In this document: piece by piece, positions 16,567 to 24,961 of the stretch
Layout: the number at the start of each line of letters is the position of its first letter
Numbering within the stretch: position 1 is the stretch's first letter
From: Actinacidiphila alni
GTDB taxonomy: Bacteria > Actinomycetota > Actinomycetes > Streptomycetales > Streptomycetaceae
NCBI RefSeq assembly: GCF_900112845.1
Contig: NZ_FONG01000014.1
Span: 158,710 to 222,709 of the forward strand
Direction: 5' to 3'
Length of the DNA: 64,000 nt
Notes under the pieces: generated by a model
Databases searched by the model: none
What the model was told of the DNA's origin: nothing
Seen by the model: only the letters and a program-made list of their open reading frames with translations
Position numbers and translations under genes: made by a program

Positions 16567-17417
16567 CCGCCGTCGGGAGCGGGACGCCGTCCCGTACGGT
16601 GCCGGTGGCGGGCGAAAGGCTGCCCGGCGCCTGGCGGTTGGGGCTCGCACGCGGCGCGATGGAGCTGAAGCTCTTCTTCCGCCAGCGCGAACAGGTCGTG
16701 TTCACCTTCGCCTTCCCCATCGTCTTCCTCTTCCTCTTCGCCTCGATCTTCGGCGACGACATGGAGAACACCGGCTCGACGGCGTCGCAGTACTACGTGG
16801 CGTCGATGATCGCGGCGGGCATCATGTCGACCAGCTTCCAGTCGCTGGGCGTCTCGATCGCCATCGAGCGCGACGAGCACGTGCTGCGCCGCCTGCGCGG
16901 CACACCGATGCCGCCGGCCGCGTACTTCCTCGGGAAGATCTGGCTGGTGCTGGTGACGGGGGTGCTGGAGACGGCGGCGCTGCTGGTGTTCGGCACGACG
17001 CTGTACGACGTCGACCTGCCGTCCGACATCACCGGCTGGCTCACCTTCGGGTGGCTGTTCCTGCTCGGCATCACCTCGTGCGCGCTGCTGGGCATCGCGA
17101 TCAGCAGTGTGCCCAAGTCGGGGCGGAGCGCGACCTCGGTGGTCGTCCTGCCCTTCCTGGTCCTCCAGTTCATCTCGGGCGTCTACATCCTGATCGACAC
17201 GGTGCCGAACTGGATGCTGACCATCGGCTCGTTCTTCCCCCTGAAGTGGCTCTGCCAGGGCCTGCGCGGCGTGTTCCTCCCCCAGGCCGCCGCTTCCCTG
17301 GAGCCGGCGGGCAGTTGGGAGTACGGGCGGGCGGCCCTGGTGCTGGGGGCGTGGTGCGTCGGAGGATTGGTGCTGTGTCTGCTGACCTTCCGGTGGAAGA
17401 ACCGGAAGGAGGGCTGA
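16563..17417 (+). CDS. ABC-2 type permease
   Basis: A 284-aa membrane protein with the ABC-2 permease pattern: cytoplasmic N-terminus, TM1 VVFTFAFPIVFLFLFASIF (about 43-61), a short outer loop, and five further spans ending with ALVLGAWCVGGLVLCLLTF. The motif RRLRGTPMPPAAYFLGK between TM2 and TM3 is characteristic of ABC-2/DrrB proteins. Begins with ATG at 16563 overlapping the ATPase stop. Exports an unknown compound. Confidence 0.9.
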   Translation: MTAVGSGTPSRTVPVAGERLPGAWRLGLARGAMELKLFFRQREQVVFTFAFPIVFLFLFASIFGDDMENTGSTASQYYVASMIAAGIMSTSFQSLGVSIAIERDEHVLRRLRGTPMPPAAYFLGKIWLVLVTGVLETAALLVFGTTLYDVDLPSDITGWLTFGWLFLLGITSCALLGIAISSVPKSGRSATSVVVLPFLVLQFISGVYILIDTVPNWMLTIGSFFPLKWLCQGLRGVFLPQAAASLEPAGSWEYGRAALVLGAWCVGGLVLCLLTFRWKNRKEG

Positions 17418-17419
17418 GC

Positions 17420-18646
17420 GTGGCCTCCGGCCCGGTTGCCCAAGGTGTCGCGGGGGCGCGGTCCCCCGATGTGTGGGAGCGGTCGTTCGCGCCGTGGGAC
17501 TGCTACTTCGCGGTCGTGTGGGTCGCGACCGTGCTGTTCGCGCTGGCCGCCGAGAGCCCGGGGACGGGCGTGCGGGCGGCGGCCGCAGGGCTCTTCGCGC
17601 TGCTGGTGCCGTGGTACGTGGCCGCCGGGCGCCCGTTGCTGTGCGCGCAGGCGTACGGGGAGCGGGCGTCGGTGCGCTATCTGGTGGTGCTGGTGGGGCT
17701 GTTCCTGCCGCCCGCGGTGCTGGTGGGCGAGACCCGGCTGGCAACCTTCGCGCTGGTGCCGCAGTGCTTCATGCTGCTGCCGGTACGGCACGCGCTGACG
17801 GCCGTCACGGTGATCAACATCGTGCCCGTGGCGGGCTGGGCGGCGCTGTGGCGGCCGGACGCGCACGACGTCTACTACAACAGCGTGTTCGCGGCGGTGA
17901 CCCTGGTCTTCTCCGCGGTCGTCGGCAGCTGGATCATCCGGATCATCGAACAGAGCGCGGGACGCGCGGAGTTGGTCGCCGAACTGGACGCCAGCCGCGA
18001 GGCGGTCTCCCGGCTGTCGGCCGAACGCGGCGCGCTCGCCGAGCGGGAGCGCTTCGCGCGGGAGATCCACGACACCCTCGCGCAGGGCTTCACGAGCCTG
18101 CTGATGCTCGCCCAGGTGGTGGAGACCGAGATCGGCACGGACGACGAACGGGCGCGCGGCCACTGCGCGTTGATGGCACGCACCGCCCGGGAGAATCTGG
18201 CGGAGGCGCGCGCCCTGGTGGCCGGCGGCGCCCCCGCCGACCTGCACGACAGCTCGCTGCCCGACGCCGTACGGCGGCTCGCGGCCCGGCACGCGGAACA
18301 GACCGGCGCGGGCGCGGCCGTCGAGGTGACCGGCACCGTACGGGGGCTGCCGGCCGCCGTCGAGGTGGTGGTGCTGCGGACCTGCCAGGAAGCGCTGGCC
18401 AATGCGCGGCGACACGCGGGCCCGGCCGCCGACGTGGCGCTCGGCCTCGACTACGGGACCGGCCTGCTGTGGCTGCGGGTCCGCGACACCGGGCGCGGCT
18501 TCGACCCGGAGCGGCCCGCCACCGGGTACGGGCTCGCCGGACTGCGGGCGCGGGCCGCCGAGATGGGCGGCGAGGCGCGCGTGGAGTCCGCGCCGGGCCT
18601 GGGCACCACCGTCACCGTACGGCTGCCGCTGGAGGCCGCGCGATGA
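17420..18646 (+). CDS. Sensor histidine kinase (NarL-system, HisKA_3)
   Basis: A 408-aa kinase. Residues 1-170 hold about five to six hydrophobic spans, residues 185-215 a short coiled coil, then the dimerisation/phosphoacceptor motif ERERFAREIHDTLAQGF with His217. The ATPase domain has N-box EALANARRHAG and G-boxes DTGRGFDP and GYGLAGLRARA. The GTG at 17420 directly follows the permease stop (2-base gap) and follows GGAGGG. It phosphorylates the response regulator encoded next. Likely senses a membrane or antibiotic signal linked to the ABC exporter. Confidence 0.92.
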   Translation: MASGPVAQGVAGARSPDVWERSFAPWDCYFAVVWVATVLFALAAESPGTGVRAAAAGLFALLVPWYVAAGRPLLCAQAYGERASVRYLVVLVGLFLPPAVLVGETRLATFALVPQCFMLLPVRHALTAVTVINIVPVAGWAALWRPDAHDVYYNSVFAAVTLVFSAVVGSWIIRIIEQSAGRAELVAELDASREAVSRLSAERGALAERERFAREIHDTLAQGFTSLLMLAQVVETEIGTDDERARGHCALMARTARENLAEARALVAGGAPADLHDSSLPDAVRRLAARHAEQTGAGAAVEVTGTVRGLPAAVEVVVLRTCQEALANARRHAGPAADVALGLDYGTGLLWLRVRDTGRGFDPERPATGYGLAGLRARAAEMGGEARVESAPGLGTTVTVRLPLEAAR

Positions 18647-19299
18647 CCGGGGCGGACGCAATGAAGGTGCCGGGCCGGCCGATCCGGGTGCTGCTCGCCG
18701 ACGACCACCCCGTCGTCCGGGAGGGCCTGGCCGCGATGCTCGGCGCGGAACCCGACCTCGACGTGGTCGGCCAGGCCGACAGCGGGCCGCGCGCGGAGGC
18801 GCTCTGCGCCGAACTGCTGCCGGACATCGTGCTGATGGACCTGCGGATGCCGGGCGGCGGCGTGGTCGAGTCGATCGGCCGGATGACGGCGGCCGGGCTG
18901 CCCTGCCGGGTCGTCGTGCTGACGACGTACGAGACGGACGGCGACATCCTGCGGGCCGTGGAGGCGGGCGCCGCGGGCTATCTGCTCAAGGACGTGGCAC
19001 GCGCCGAACTGGCCGGCGCCGTACGGGCGGCGGCGCGCGGCGAGACCGTGCTCGCCCCGTCCGTCGCCGCCCGCCTCGTCGACTCGCTGCGGGCGCGGCC
19101 GGAACGCCCCCGGCTGTCCGAGCGCGAGACGGCGGTGCTGCGGCTGGTCGCCGAGGGCTGCACCAATGCCGAGATCGGCCGCCGTCTGTTCATCGGCGAG
19201 TCCACCGTGAAGACCCATCTGCTGCGGGCCTTCGCGAAGCTGGACGTCACCGACCGGACGGCGGCCGTCACCAGCGCGATGCGGTACGGGATCCTGTGA
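18643..19299 (+). CDS. NarL/FixJ-type response regulator
   Basis: A 218-aa regulator: receiver domain with acidic pocket (LLADDHP, Asp20-Asp21), phosphoacceptor Asp66 in LMDLRMPG and Lys116 in YLLKD, followed by a LuxR HTH (LSERETAVLRLVAEGCTNAEIGRRL). Overlaps the kinase gene by 4 bases. A second ATG seven codons in (18661) is possible. The terminator hairpin overlaps its 3' end. Expected to bind the operon promoter, perhaps the palindrome at 15620. Confidence 0.93.
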   Translation: MTGADAMKVPGRPIRVLLADDHPVVREGLAAMLGAEPDLDVVGQADSGPRAEALCAELLPDIVLMDLRMPGGGVVESIGRMTAAGLPCRVVVLTTYETDGDILRAVEAGAAGYLLKDVARAELAGAVRAAARGETVLAPSVAARLVDSLRARPERPRLSERETAVLRLVAEGCTNAEIGRRLFIGESTVKTHLLRAFAKLDVTDRTAAVTSAMRYGIL

Positions 19300-19311
19300 A
19301 TCCCGTACCGC
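19281..19311. terminator. Hairpin terminator overlapping the response regulator stop
   Basis: Arms GCGGTACGGGAT (19281-19292) and ATCCCGTACCGC (19300-19311) are perfect complements; the loop contains the TGA stop. It lies between convergent operons. Confidence 0.75.
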
Positions 19312-19332
19312 ACCCGTGATGTTGACGAAGTG

Positions 19333-21150
19333 TCAGCTCTTCGTCACCGGCGCCATCTTGTCGGCGACGCCCGGATTCTTGTCCAGCCACTTCTTCACAC
19401 CGTCGGCCGTTTTGCCCTGGCCCGCGGCCTGGATGTCCGCCTCCAGGGAGCTGAGCTGCTCCTCGGAGAGGTGGAAGTTCTTCATCCAGGCGGTGACCTG
19501 CGGGTCGTCGGCCGCGCTCTTCTTGTTGGCGATGTTGTGGATGGAGTCGGCGGCGCCCCACAGGCCGTTGGGGTCGGCGAGCTTGGTCAGGTCGTACGTG
19601 CTGTACGCCCAGTGCGGCGACCACAGCACGACGGCGACCGGCTTGTGCGCCGCGTAGTCCCGCTTCAGCTCGGCGAGCATCGCGGAGGTGGAACTGGCGA
19701 CGACTTTGTACTCCTTGTCGAGGCCGTAGCCGGGCAGCACTTTGGAGTTGAGCAGCTTCATCTCACCGGCGCCCGGCTCGATGCCGATGATCTTGCCGCC
19801 GAACTGGCCGCCCTTGCCCTTGAGGTCCGCCATGGTCTTGACGCCCTTGACGTAGGACGGGACGGAGACCTCCAGCGTGGTCTTGTCGTACCACTTGCCG
19901 AGGTCGGCGTAGTCCTTGCCGTACTGCTTCAGGTACGAGGCGTGGGTGGTCGGCAGCCAGGCGTCGGTCAGGTAGTCCAGGTCGCCGTTGGCCAGGCCGG
20001 TGAAGGCGGCGCCCGGGTCGTACGTGCTGACCTTCGTCTTGAAGCCGCGGCTGTCGAGGACCTGCTTCCACAGGTTCGCCGAGGCGATCGACTCGTCCCA
20101 GTTGAAGGCGCCGATGGTGACGGCCTTGCCCTTGCCGACGTTCGAACCGGCCTGCGTCGTACCGCCGTTGTCGTCGTCGGAGCCGAAGACGCCGGTGCCG
20201 CAGGCGATCAGCGCCAGGACGACCACGGCGGACAGGCCGACGGCCGGGCGCGGGCGGTAGCGGAGCACACCGAAGCCGTGCAGCGACACCTTCGCGCGGG
20301 CCAGCGCGAGCGCGCGGCGGCCCAGCGGCGAGACCTGGTCGCCCAGCGCGCCGGTGATCCGGTCCAGGTAGATGGCCAGGATCACCACCGCGACACCGCC
20401 CTCGAAGCCGAGGCCGATGTTCACCTGGCTGATCGCGCCGAAGACGGTGGAGCCCAGGCCCTCCGCGCCGACCATGCCGCCGATGACGACCATGGACAGC
20501 GCCAGCATGATCACCTGGTTGACGCCCGCCATGATCGTCGGCAGCGCCAGCGGCAGCTGCACCCGCAGCAGGGTGCGGCCCGGCGACGTACCGAACGCGT
20601 CGGCGGCCTCGACCAGTTCGGCGTCGACCTGCCGGATGCCCAGCTCGGTCATGCGGACACCGACCGGCATCGCGAAGACGATCGTGGCGATGACCGCCGG
20701 GACCGTACCGAGGCTGAAGAAGATGATCGCCGGGATCAGGTACACGAAGGCGGGCAGCGTCTGCATGACGTCCAGGACCGGCCGGACCACCATGCTCGCG
20801 CCGCGGCTGCGCGCCGCCCAGATGCCCAGCGGCACGGCGAGCAGCAGCGCCACCACGCCCGAGACGACCACCAGCGACAGCGACTGCATCGCCTCGTCCC
20901 ACTGCGCGATCGAGTCGATCAGCGCGAAGCCGAGGAAGGCCAGCACACCGGCGGGCAGGCCGCGCATCCACAGCGCGATCACCGCGAGGATGCCCGCCAT
21001 GAGCAGCGGCGGCGGGCCGCCGAGCACCCATTCCACGCCGTCGTAGAGGTGGTTGACGACGCTGCTGATCGCGTCGAAGAGCCAGGAGAGGTGGTCGGTC
21101 AGCCAATTGACCACGTCCTCGGCCCAGTTGCCGAGATGGATCCTAGGCAC
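19333..21150 (-). CDS. Glycine betaine/choline-type ABC permease fused to its substrate-binding protein
   Basis: A 605-aa fusion. Residues about 1-300 are a ProW/OpuAB permease with about six spans and the EAA loop (AADAFGTSPGRTLLRVQLPLALP). After a membrane span near residue 300-320 comes an OpuAC/ProX-type binding domain (IGAFNWDESIASANLWKQ, ...LWSPHWAYSTYDL). Having the binding domain on the permease is known from OpuABC-type importers of osmoprotectants. The GTG start (21150) overlaps the ATPase stop by 8 bases. Imports quaternary amines such as glycine betaine; substrate is inferred from family, not proven. Confidence 0.92.
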   Translation of the reverse strand: MPRIHLGNWAEDVVNWLTDHLSWLFDAISSVVNHLYDGVEWVLGGPPPLLMAGILAVIALWMRGLPAGVLAFLGFALIDSIAQWDEAMQSLSLVVVSGVVALLLAVPLGIWAARSRGASMVVRPVLDVMQTLPAFVYLIPAIIFFSLGTVPAVIATIVFAMPVGVRMTELGIRQVDAELVEAADAFGTSPGRTLLRVQLPLALPTIMAGVNQVIMLALSMVVIGGMVGAEGLGSTVFGAISQVNIGLGFEGGVAVVILAIYLDRITGALGDQVSPLGRRALALARAKVSLHGFGVLRYRPRPAVGLSAVVVLALIACGTGVFGSDDDNGGTTQAGSNVGKGKAVTIGAFNWDESIASANLWKQVLDSRGFKTKVSTYDPGAAFTGLANGDLDYLTDAWLPTTHASYLKQYGKDYADLGKWYDKTTLEVSVPSYVKGVKTMADLKGKGGQFGGKIIGIEPGAGEMKLLNSKVLPGYGLDKEYKVVASSTSAMLAELKRDYAAHKPVAVVLWSPHWAYSTYDLTKLADPNGLWGAADSIHNIANKKSAADDPQVTAWMKNFHLSEEQLSSLEADIQAAGQGKTADGVKKWLDKNPGVADKMAPVTKS

Positions 21151-22492
21151 TGGCCGCCTCCCTTCCGTGGCCGGCCGGGTCTTCGTCGGCCGCGCCCTCG
21201 CCCAGGTGGTGGCCGTCCGTGGGCTGACCGTCCGCGTGGTCGCCGTCCGCGTGGTCGCCGAGCGCGGCGAGCAGCGCGACGCGCGGGATGACGCCCTTGA
21301 GGCGGCCGTCGCCGTCCACCACGGCCAGCGGCATCGTGGTGCGCGAGGCCGGGGTGAGCAGCCCGGACAGCGGGGTGTCGGCGCGGGTGGTCACGCAGTC
21401 GGTGTCCATGAGGTCGCGCACGGTGTCGCCCTCGTCGGCGGACGGGTTCGGGGTCTTGTGGAGCGCGGCGCCCGGCTGTTCCAGCGACTGCGGGCGCTGC
21501 TGCTCGTCCAGGGCGCGTTCGACCCGTTCCTCGGTGACCGTGCCGAGCAGCTTGCGGCCGCCCTCCACGACGAAGGCCGCCGAGGCGTGGTCGGTGCGCA
21601 GTACGCGCATCGCGGCGCGCGGGGCGTCGTCCGGGCCGACCAGCGCGCGCGGCTCCTCCATGATCGAGGCCGCGGTGAGCACCCGGGAACGGTCCACGTC
21701 CTGCACGAAGCTGGCCACGTAGTCGTCGGCGGGCTCGGTGAGGATGTCCTGCGCGGTGCCGATCTGGACGATCCGGCCGTCGCGCATCACCGCGATCCGG
21801 TCGCCGAGCCGCATCGCCTCGTTGAGGTCGTGGGTGATGAACACGATCGTCTTGTGCAGACGGCGCTGGAGGTCGATCAGCTGGTCCTGCATGTCGCGGC
21901 GGATCAGCGGGTCGAGCGCCGAGAAGGACTCGTCCATCAGCAGCAGTTCGGCGTCGGTGGCCAGCGCGCGGGCCAGCCCGACGCGCTGCTGCATACCGCC
22001 GGACAGCTCGTCGGGCCAGGACTTCTCCCAGCCGCCGAGCCCGACCAGCTCCAGCGCCTCCGCCGCCTTCTTCTCCCGCTCGGCGCGCGGCAGACCCTGC
22101 ACCTCGAGGCCGTACGCGGCGTTCTCCAGCACACTGCGGTGCGGGAACAGCGCGAAGTGCTGGAAGACCATGCTGATCCTGCGGGAGCGCAGGTCGCGCA
22201 GGGCCTTCGCCGGCAGGGCCGTGAGGTCCCGCCCGTCGAACAGCACCCTGCCCGAGGTGGGCTCCAGCAGTCCGTTCAGCATGCGCAGCAGCGTGGACTT
22301 GCCCGATCCGGACAGGCCCATGACGACGAAGATCTCGCCCTGCTCCACGGTGAAGGAGGCGTCGACGACCGCGGCGGTCGTCCCTTCCTCCCTCAGTTGC
22401 TCACGGTCGGCGCCTTCCTGGAGGCGTCGTACTCCTTCCTTCGGCTTTCTGCCGAAGACCTTGCTCACGTGCTCGACGACAAGCTGTGTCAC
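21143..22492 (-). CDS. Glycine betaine ABC importer ATPase with CBS domains
   Basis: A 449-aa ProV/OpuAA-type ATPase. Walker A GLSGSGKST, signature LSGGMQQRVGLARAL, Walker B LLMDESFSALDP; the C-terminal third holds two CBS modules (ASAAFVVEGGRKLLGTVTEE and MPLAVVDGDGRLKGVIPRV), which in OpuA sense ionic strength. The GTG at 22492 (TQLVVEHVSKVFG) is chosen because it follows GAAAGG; the long upstream frame is an artefact of the opposite-strand MFS gene. A Ser/Pro-free, Asp/His-rich tail (DHADGDHADG) ends the protein. First gene of the two-gene import operon. Confidence 0.92.
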   Translation of the reverse strand: MTQLVVEHVSKVFGRKPKEGVRRLQEGADREQLREEGTTAAVVDASFTVEQGEIFVVMGLSGSGKSTLLRMLNGLLEPTSGRVLFDGRDLTALPAKALRDLRSRRISMVFQHFALFPHRSVLENAAYGLEVQGLPRAEREKKAAEALELVGLGGWEKSWPDELSGGMQQRVGLARALATDAELLLMDESFSALDPLIRRDMQDQLIDLQRRLHKTIVFITHDLNEAMRLGDRIAVMRDGRIVQIGTAQDILTEPADDYVASFVQDVDRSRVLTAASIMEEPRALVGPDDAPRAAMRVLRTDHASAAFVVEGGRKLLGTVTEERVERALDEQQRPQSLEQPGAALHKTPNPSADEGDTVRDLMDTDCVTTRADTPLSGLLTPASRTTMPLAVVDGDGRLKGVIPRVALLAALGDHADGDHADGQPTDGHHLGEGAADEDPAGHGREAASA

Positions 22493-22587
22493 GGTTGCCT
22501 TTCGGGGTAGTCGGGCCAGTGGAGCCGTGCCCTCCGACTCCGCGTCGCCGCCTACCCGGGACCGTGCACACTGCAAACAAATACGGC

Positions 22588-23832
22588 CTAAACCTTTCCG
22601 GTTTCTACCGTTTCGTCCTGGTTCGGTCCGGCGGTCGTTCCGGTGACCGGCGCATTGTGCGACGCCTCGCCCGGGGCGAGGGTGCCCGCGGCCACGCTCG
22701 CGATGACGCAGAAGGCGATCGGCAGGACGAAGGCGGCGTTCAGCGGCATGAAGTGGGTCAGCGGGCCGATCACCGCGGGGCCCGCGAGCATGCCGAGGTA
22801 GCCGAGGCCCGCCACCCGCGAGACGTTCGCGCCGGCCGCCGACCGGTCCGCGTGCCCCGCGGCGCTGAAGAGCTGCGGGACACAGCCGGACAGGCCGATC
22901 CCGAAGACCGTCCAGCCGGCCAGCGCGAGCGGCACCACATGCGTCAGCGAGGCCGTGGCCAGGCCGACGGCGGCGATCGCCGAGCCGTAGCGGAGCACCG
23001 CGACCGTGCCGATACGGGCGGCGACCGGGTCGGTCACGAAGCGTCCTACGGTCATCGCCGTCGCGAAGGCGCCGTAGGCGAGGGCGGCGGTGGCGGCCGG
23101 GGCGTCCAGCACGTCCTTGAGGTGCAGCACGCTCCAGTCGTTCGCGACGCCCTCGCTGAGCATCAGCATCAGGGCGAGCGCGGCCAGCACCCAGATCCGG
23201 CGCGGCGTCCTCGGCCTGCGCTTCGCACCCGGGTCCAGGGCGCCGGCCGGTGCGGCGTCGTCCTCGTGCGGGGGCTCGGTGGGCAGCAGCGCGGGCGTGG
23301 CCAGCAGCGACGCGGCGATGGCGACGACCGCCGCCGCGCCCAGCGTGACCACCGGGCTCCAGCCGAGCTTGAGGGTGAGCGCGCCGAGCAGCGAGGCGAC
23401 GACACCGCCGACGGAGAAGACGGCGTGGAACGCCGACATGATCGGCCGCCCGTAACCGCGCTCGACCTGGACGGCGTGCGTGTTCATGCTGACGTCCAGG
23501 CAGCCGTTGCCGAAGCCCAGCACGAGCAGGGCCGCGCCCAGCGCCCACGGGTTGGTCGCCAGGCCCGGCAGCACCACGGCCGCCGAGCACAGCACGGCAC
23601 TGGCCGGTACGACCTTGCGCGCGCCGATACGGTCCGACAGCGGGCCCGCGAGCTGCATACCGGCGAAACCGCCGCCGCCGAGCAGCAGGAGCAGCCAGCC
23701 CAGCACCGCGTGGCTGATGCCGACACGGTGCTCCACGGCCGGGATGTGCACGATCCACATGCCCAGGACGAAGCCGTTCAGGGCGAAGAAGCCGAAGGTG
23801 GCCAGCCGGCCGGCGCGCAGGGATCTCTCCAT
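22588..23832 (-). CDS. MFS transporter (fucose-permease/sugar-like)
   Basis: A 414-aa, 12-span major facilitator. Motif A-like LAGPLSDRIGARK follows TM2, and GFGNGCLDVSMNTHAVQVE near TM4 is characteristic of the fucose-permease-like group. Start ATG at 23832; the much longer in-frame extension upstream runs antisense through other genes and is rejected. Divergent from a DeoR-family sugar-responsive regulator, with a palindrome in the 72-base gap, so a sugar or sugar-phosphate is a reasonable substrate guess. Confidence 0.9.
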   Translation of the reverse strand: MERSLRAGRLATFGFFALNGFVLGMWIVHIPAVEHRVGISHAVLGWLLLLLGGGGFAGMQLAGPLSDRIGARKVVPASAVLCSAAVVLPGLATNPWALGAALLVLGFGNGCLDVSMNTHAVQVERGYGRPIMSAFHAVFSVGGVVASLLGALTLKLGWSPVVTLGAAAVVAIAASLLATPALLPTEPPHEDDAAPAGALDPGAKRRPRTPRRIWVLAALALMLMLSEGVANDWSVLHLKDVLDAPAATAALAYGAFATAMTVGRFVTDPVAARIGTVAVLRYGSAIAAVGLATASLTHVVPLALAGWTVFGIGLSGCVPQLFSAAGHADRSAAGANVSRVAGLGYLGMLAGPAVIGPLTHFMPLNAAFVLPIAFCVIASVAAGTLAPGEASHNAPVTGTTAGPNQDETVETGKV

Positions 23833-23847
23833 ACCGCGAACGTAACG

Positions 23848-23862
23848 AACAGATTCTCTGTT
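23848..23862. promoter_or_regulatory. Palindromic operator between MFS and DeoR genes
   Basis: AACAGA (23848-23853), spacer TTC, TCTGTT (23857-23862): a perfect inverted repeat within an unusually AT-rich gap. DeoR-family proteins commonly autoregulate by such sites. It lies 15 bases upstream of the MFS start and 42 bases upstream of the DeoR start. Confidence 0.65.
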
Positions 23863-23904
23863 TGTAAAGTTGCAATACGAACATTGCGGGTGTTCGATGA
23901 CGGT

Positions 23905-24681
23905 ATGACGAGCACGATGTCCGGGCCCGCGGCCGAGCGGCTGCGGAAGATCGCCGAGGCCGTACGGGAGGCCGGGCGGCTCAGCGTCGCCGAGCTGGCC
24001 GAGCTGACCGAGACCTCCGAGATGACGATCCGGCGTGATCTTGAAGTGCTTGCCGAGCAGGGCGTCATCGAGCGGTACCGCGGCGGGGCCCGCAGCCTGC
24101 TGCTGCGCGGCGAGGAGCCGCCGTTCGCGCTGCGCGCGCAGGACGGGACCGAGGCGAAGCGGCGGATCGCCGCGGCGGTTTCCGCTCTCCTCGCCGACGG
24201 GGAGTCCGTCGTCCTGGACAGCGGGACCACCTGCCTGGAGGTCGCCCGCGCCGTCGAGCACCGGCGGCTCACCGTCATGCCGCTCTCGCTGCACGCCGCG
24301 AATTCCCTCGCCGGGGCGGCGGAGGTACGGCTGCTGCTGCCCGGGGGCGAGCCGCGGCCCGGCGAGCTGGCCCTCACCGGGCCGCTCACCGAGGCTTCTC
24401 TCGCCTCGCTGCGGTTCGACACGGCTGTCATCGGGTGCTGTGGCCTGACCTCGGCCGACGGTCTCACGGCGTATGACCTGGCCGACGCCGCCGTCAAGCG
24501 GGCCGCCGTCCGGGCCGCCCGGCGGGTCGTCGCCGTCGCCGACGCCGCCAAATTCTCGCGCACCGCCCTGGCTTTTGTGGCCGCCGCCGGCTCGCTCGAC
24601 GTCATCGTCACCGACGGGTCGGCTCCCGCCGAGGAGATCGCCGCTTTTCGCTCCGCGGGAGTGACGGTAACCACCGTCTGA
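23905..24681 (+). CDS. DeoR-family transcriptional regulator
   Basis: A 258-aa regulator: N-terminal winged HTH (LSVAELAELTETSEMTIRRDLEVLAEQGVIERYRGG read in segments, about residues 20-57) and the DeoR C-terminal sugar-phosphate isomerase-like domain (VVLDSGTTCLEVARAV, FDTAVIGCCGLTSADGLTAYD). Family members sense phosphorylated sugars. ATG 23905 is used; a GTG 15 bases earlier is possible. Probably represses the divergent MFS gene through the AACAGA palindrome. Confidence 0.92.
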   Translation: MTSTMSGPAAERLRKIAEAVREAGRLSVAELAELTETSEMTIRRDLEVLAEQGVIERYRGGARSLLLRGEEPPFALRAQDGTEAKRRIAAAVSALLADGESVVLDSGTTCLEVARAVEHRRLTVMPLSLHAANSLAGAAEVRLLLPGGEPRPGELALTGPLTEASLASLRFDTAVIGCCGLTSADGLTAYDLADAAVKRAAVRAARRVVAVADAAKFSRTALAFVAAAGSLDVIVTDGSAPAEEIAAFRSAGVTVTTV

Positions 24682-24769
24682 CGGTGCCCCTCCTCCCGCG
24701 GAGGGCGGTGCCTTCTCGCCTGGCGGCGAGCGAGGTCTTTTTCTGCGCTGGCGGAGGACGGTCACCCTC

Positions 24770-24900
24770 AGGGGCGCGGGGAACTGCGCGCCCAGCCCGC
24801 GCGGGCCTTCGGACAAAAAGCCGCCCCCAGCGGGGCAGACGCTGTTGTTTTGCGACCACCGGCCCGGTGGTGGGTTGCTCGCGCAGTTCCCCGCGCCCCT
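24770..24900. repeat. Intergenic inverted-repeat element, copy 1
   Basis: A 131-base element bounded by perfect 21-base inverted arms (24770-24790 beginning AGGGGCGCGGGGAACTGCG, and 24880-24900). Inside are a smaller stem (ACCACCGGCCCGGTGGT) and CCGCCCCCAGCGGGG. The second copy at 32449-32581 shares nearly all of this sequence. Elements with these arms are widespread between genes in Streptomyces and carry no transposase. It sits in the 280-base gap between the DeoR and UDP-glucose dehydrogenase genes, which converge. Confidence 0.9.
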
Positions 24901-24961
24901 AAAGGGGCACCCTCCCTCCGTAGGAGGGGGCCGCACTCCGCGGGGGGACCGGACTCCGGAG

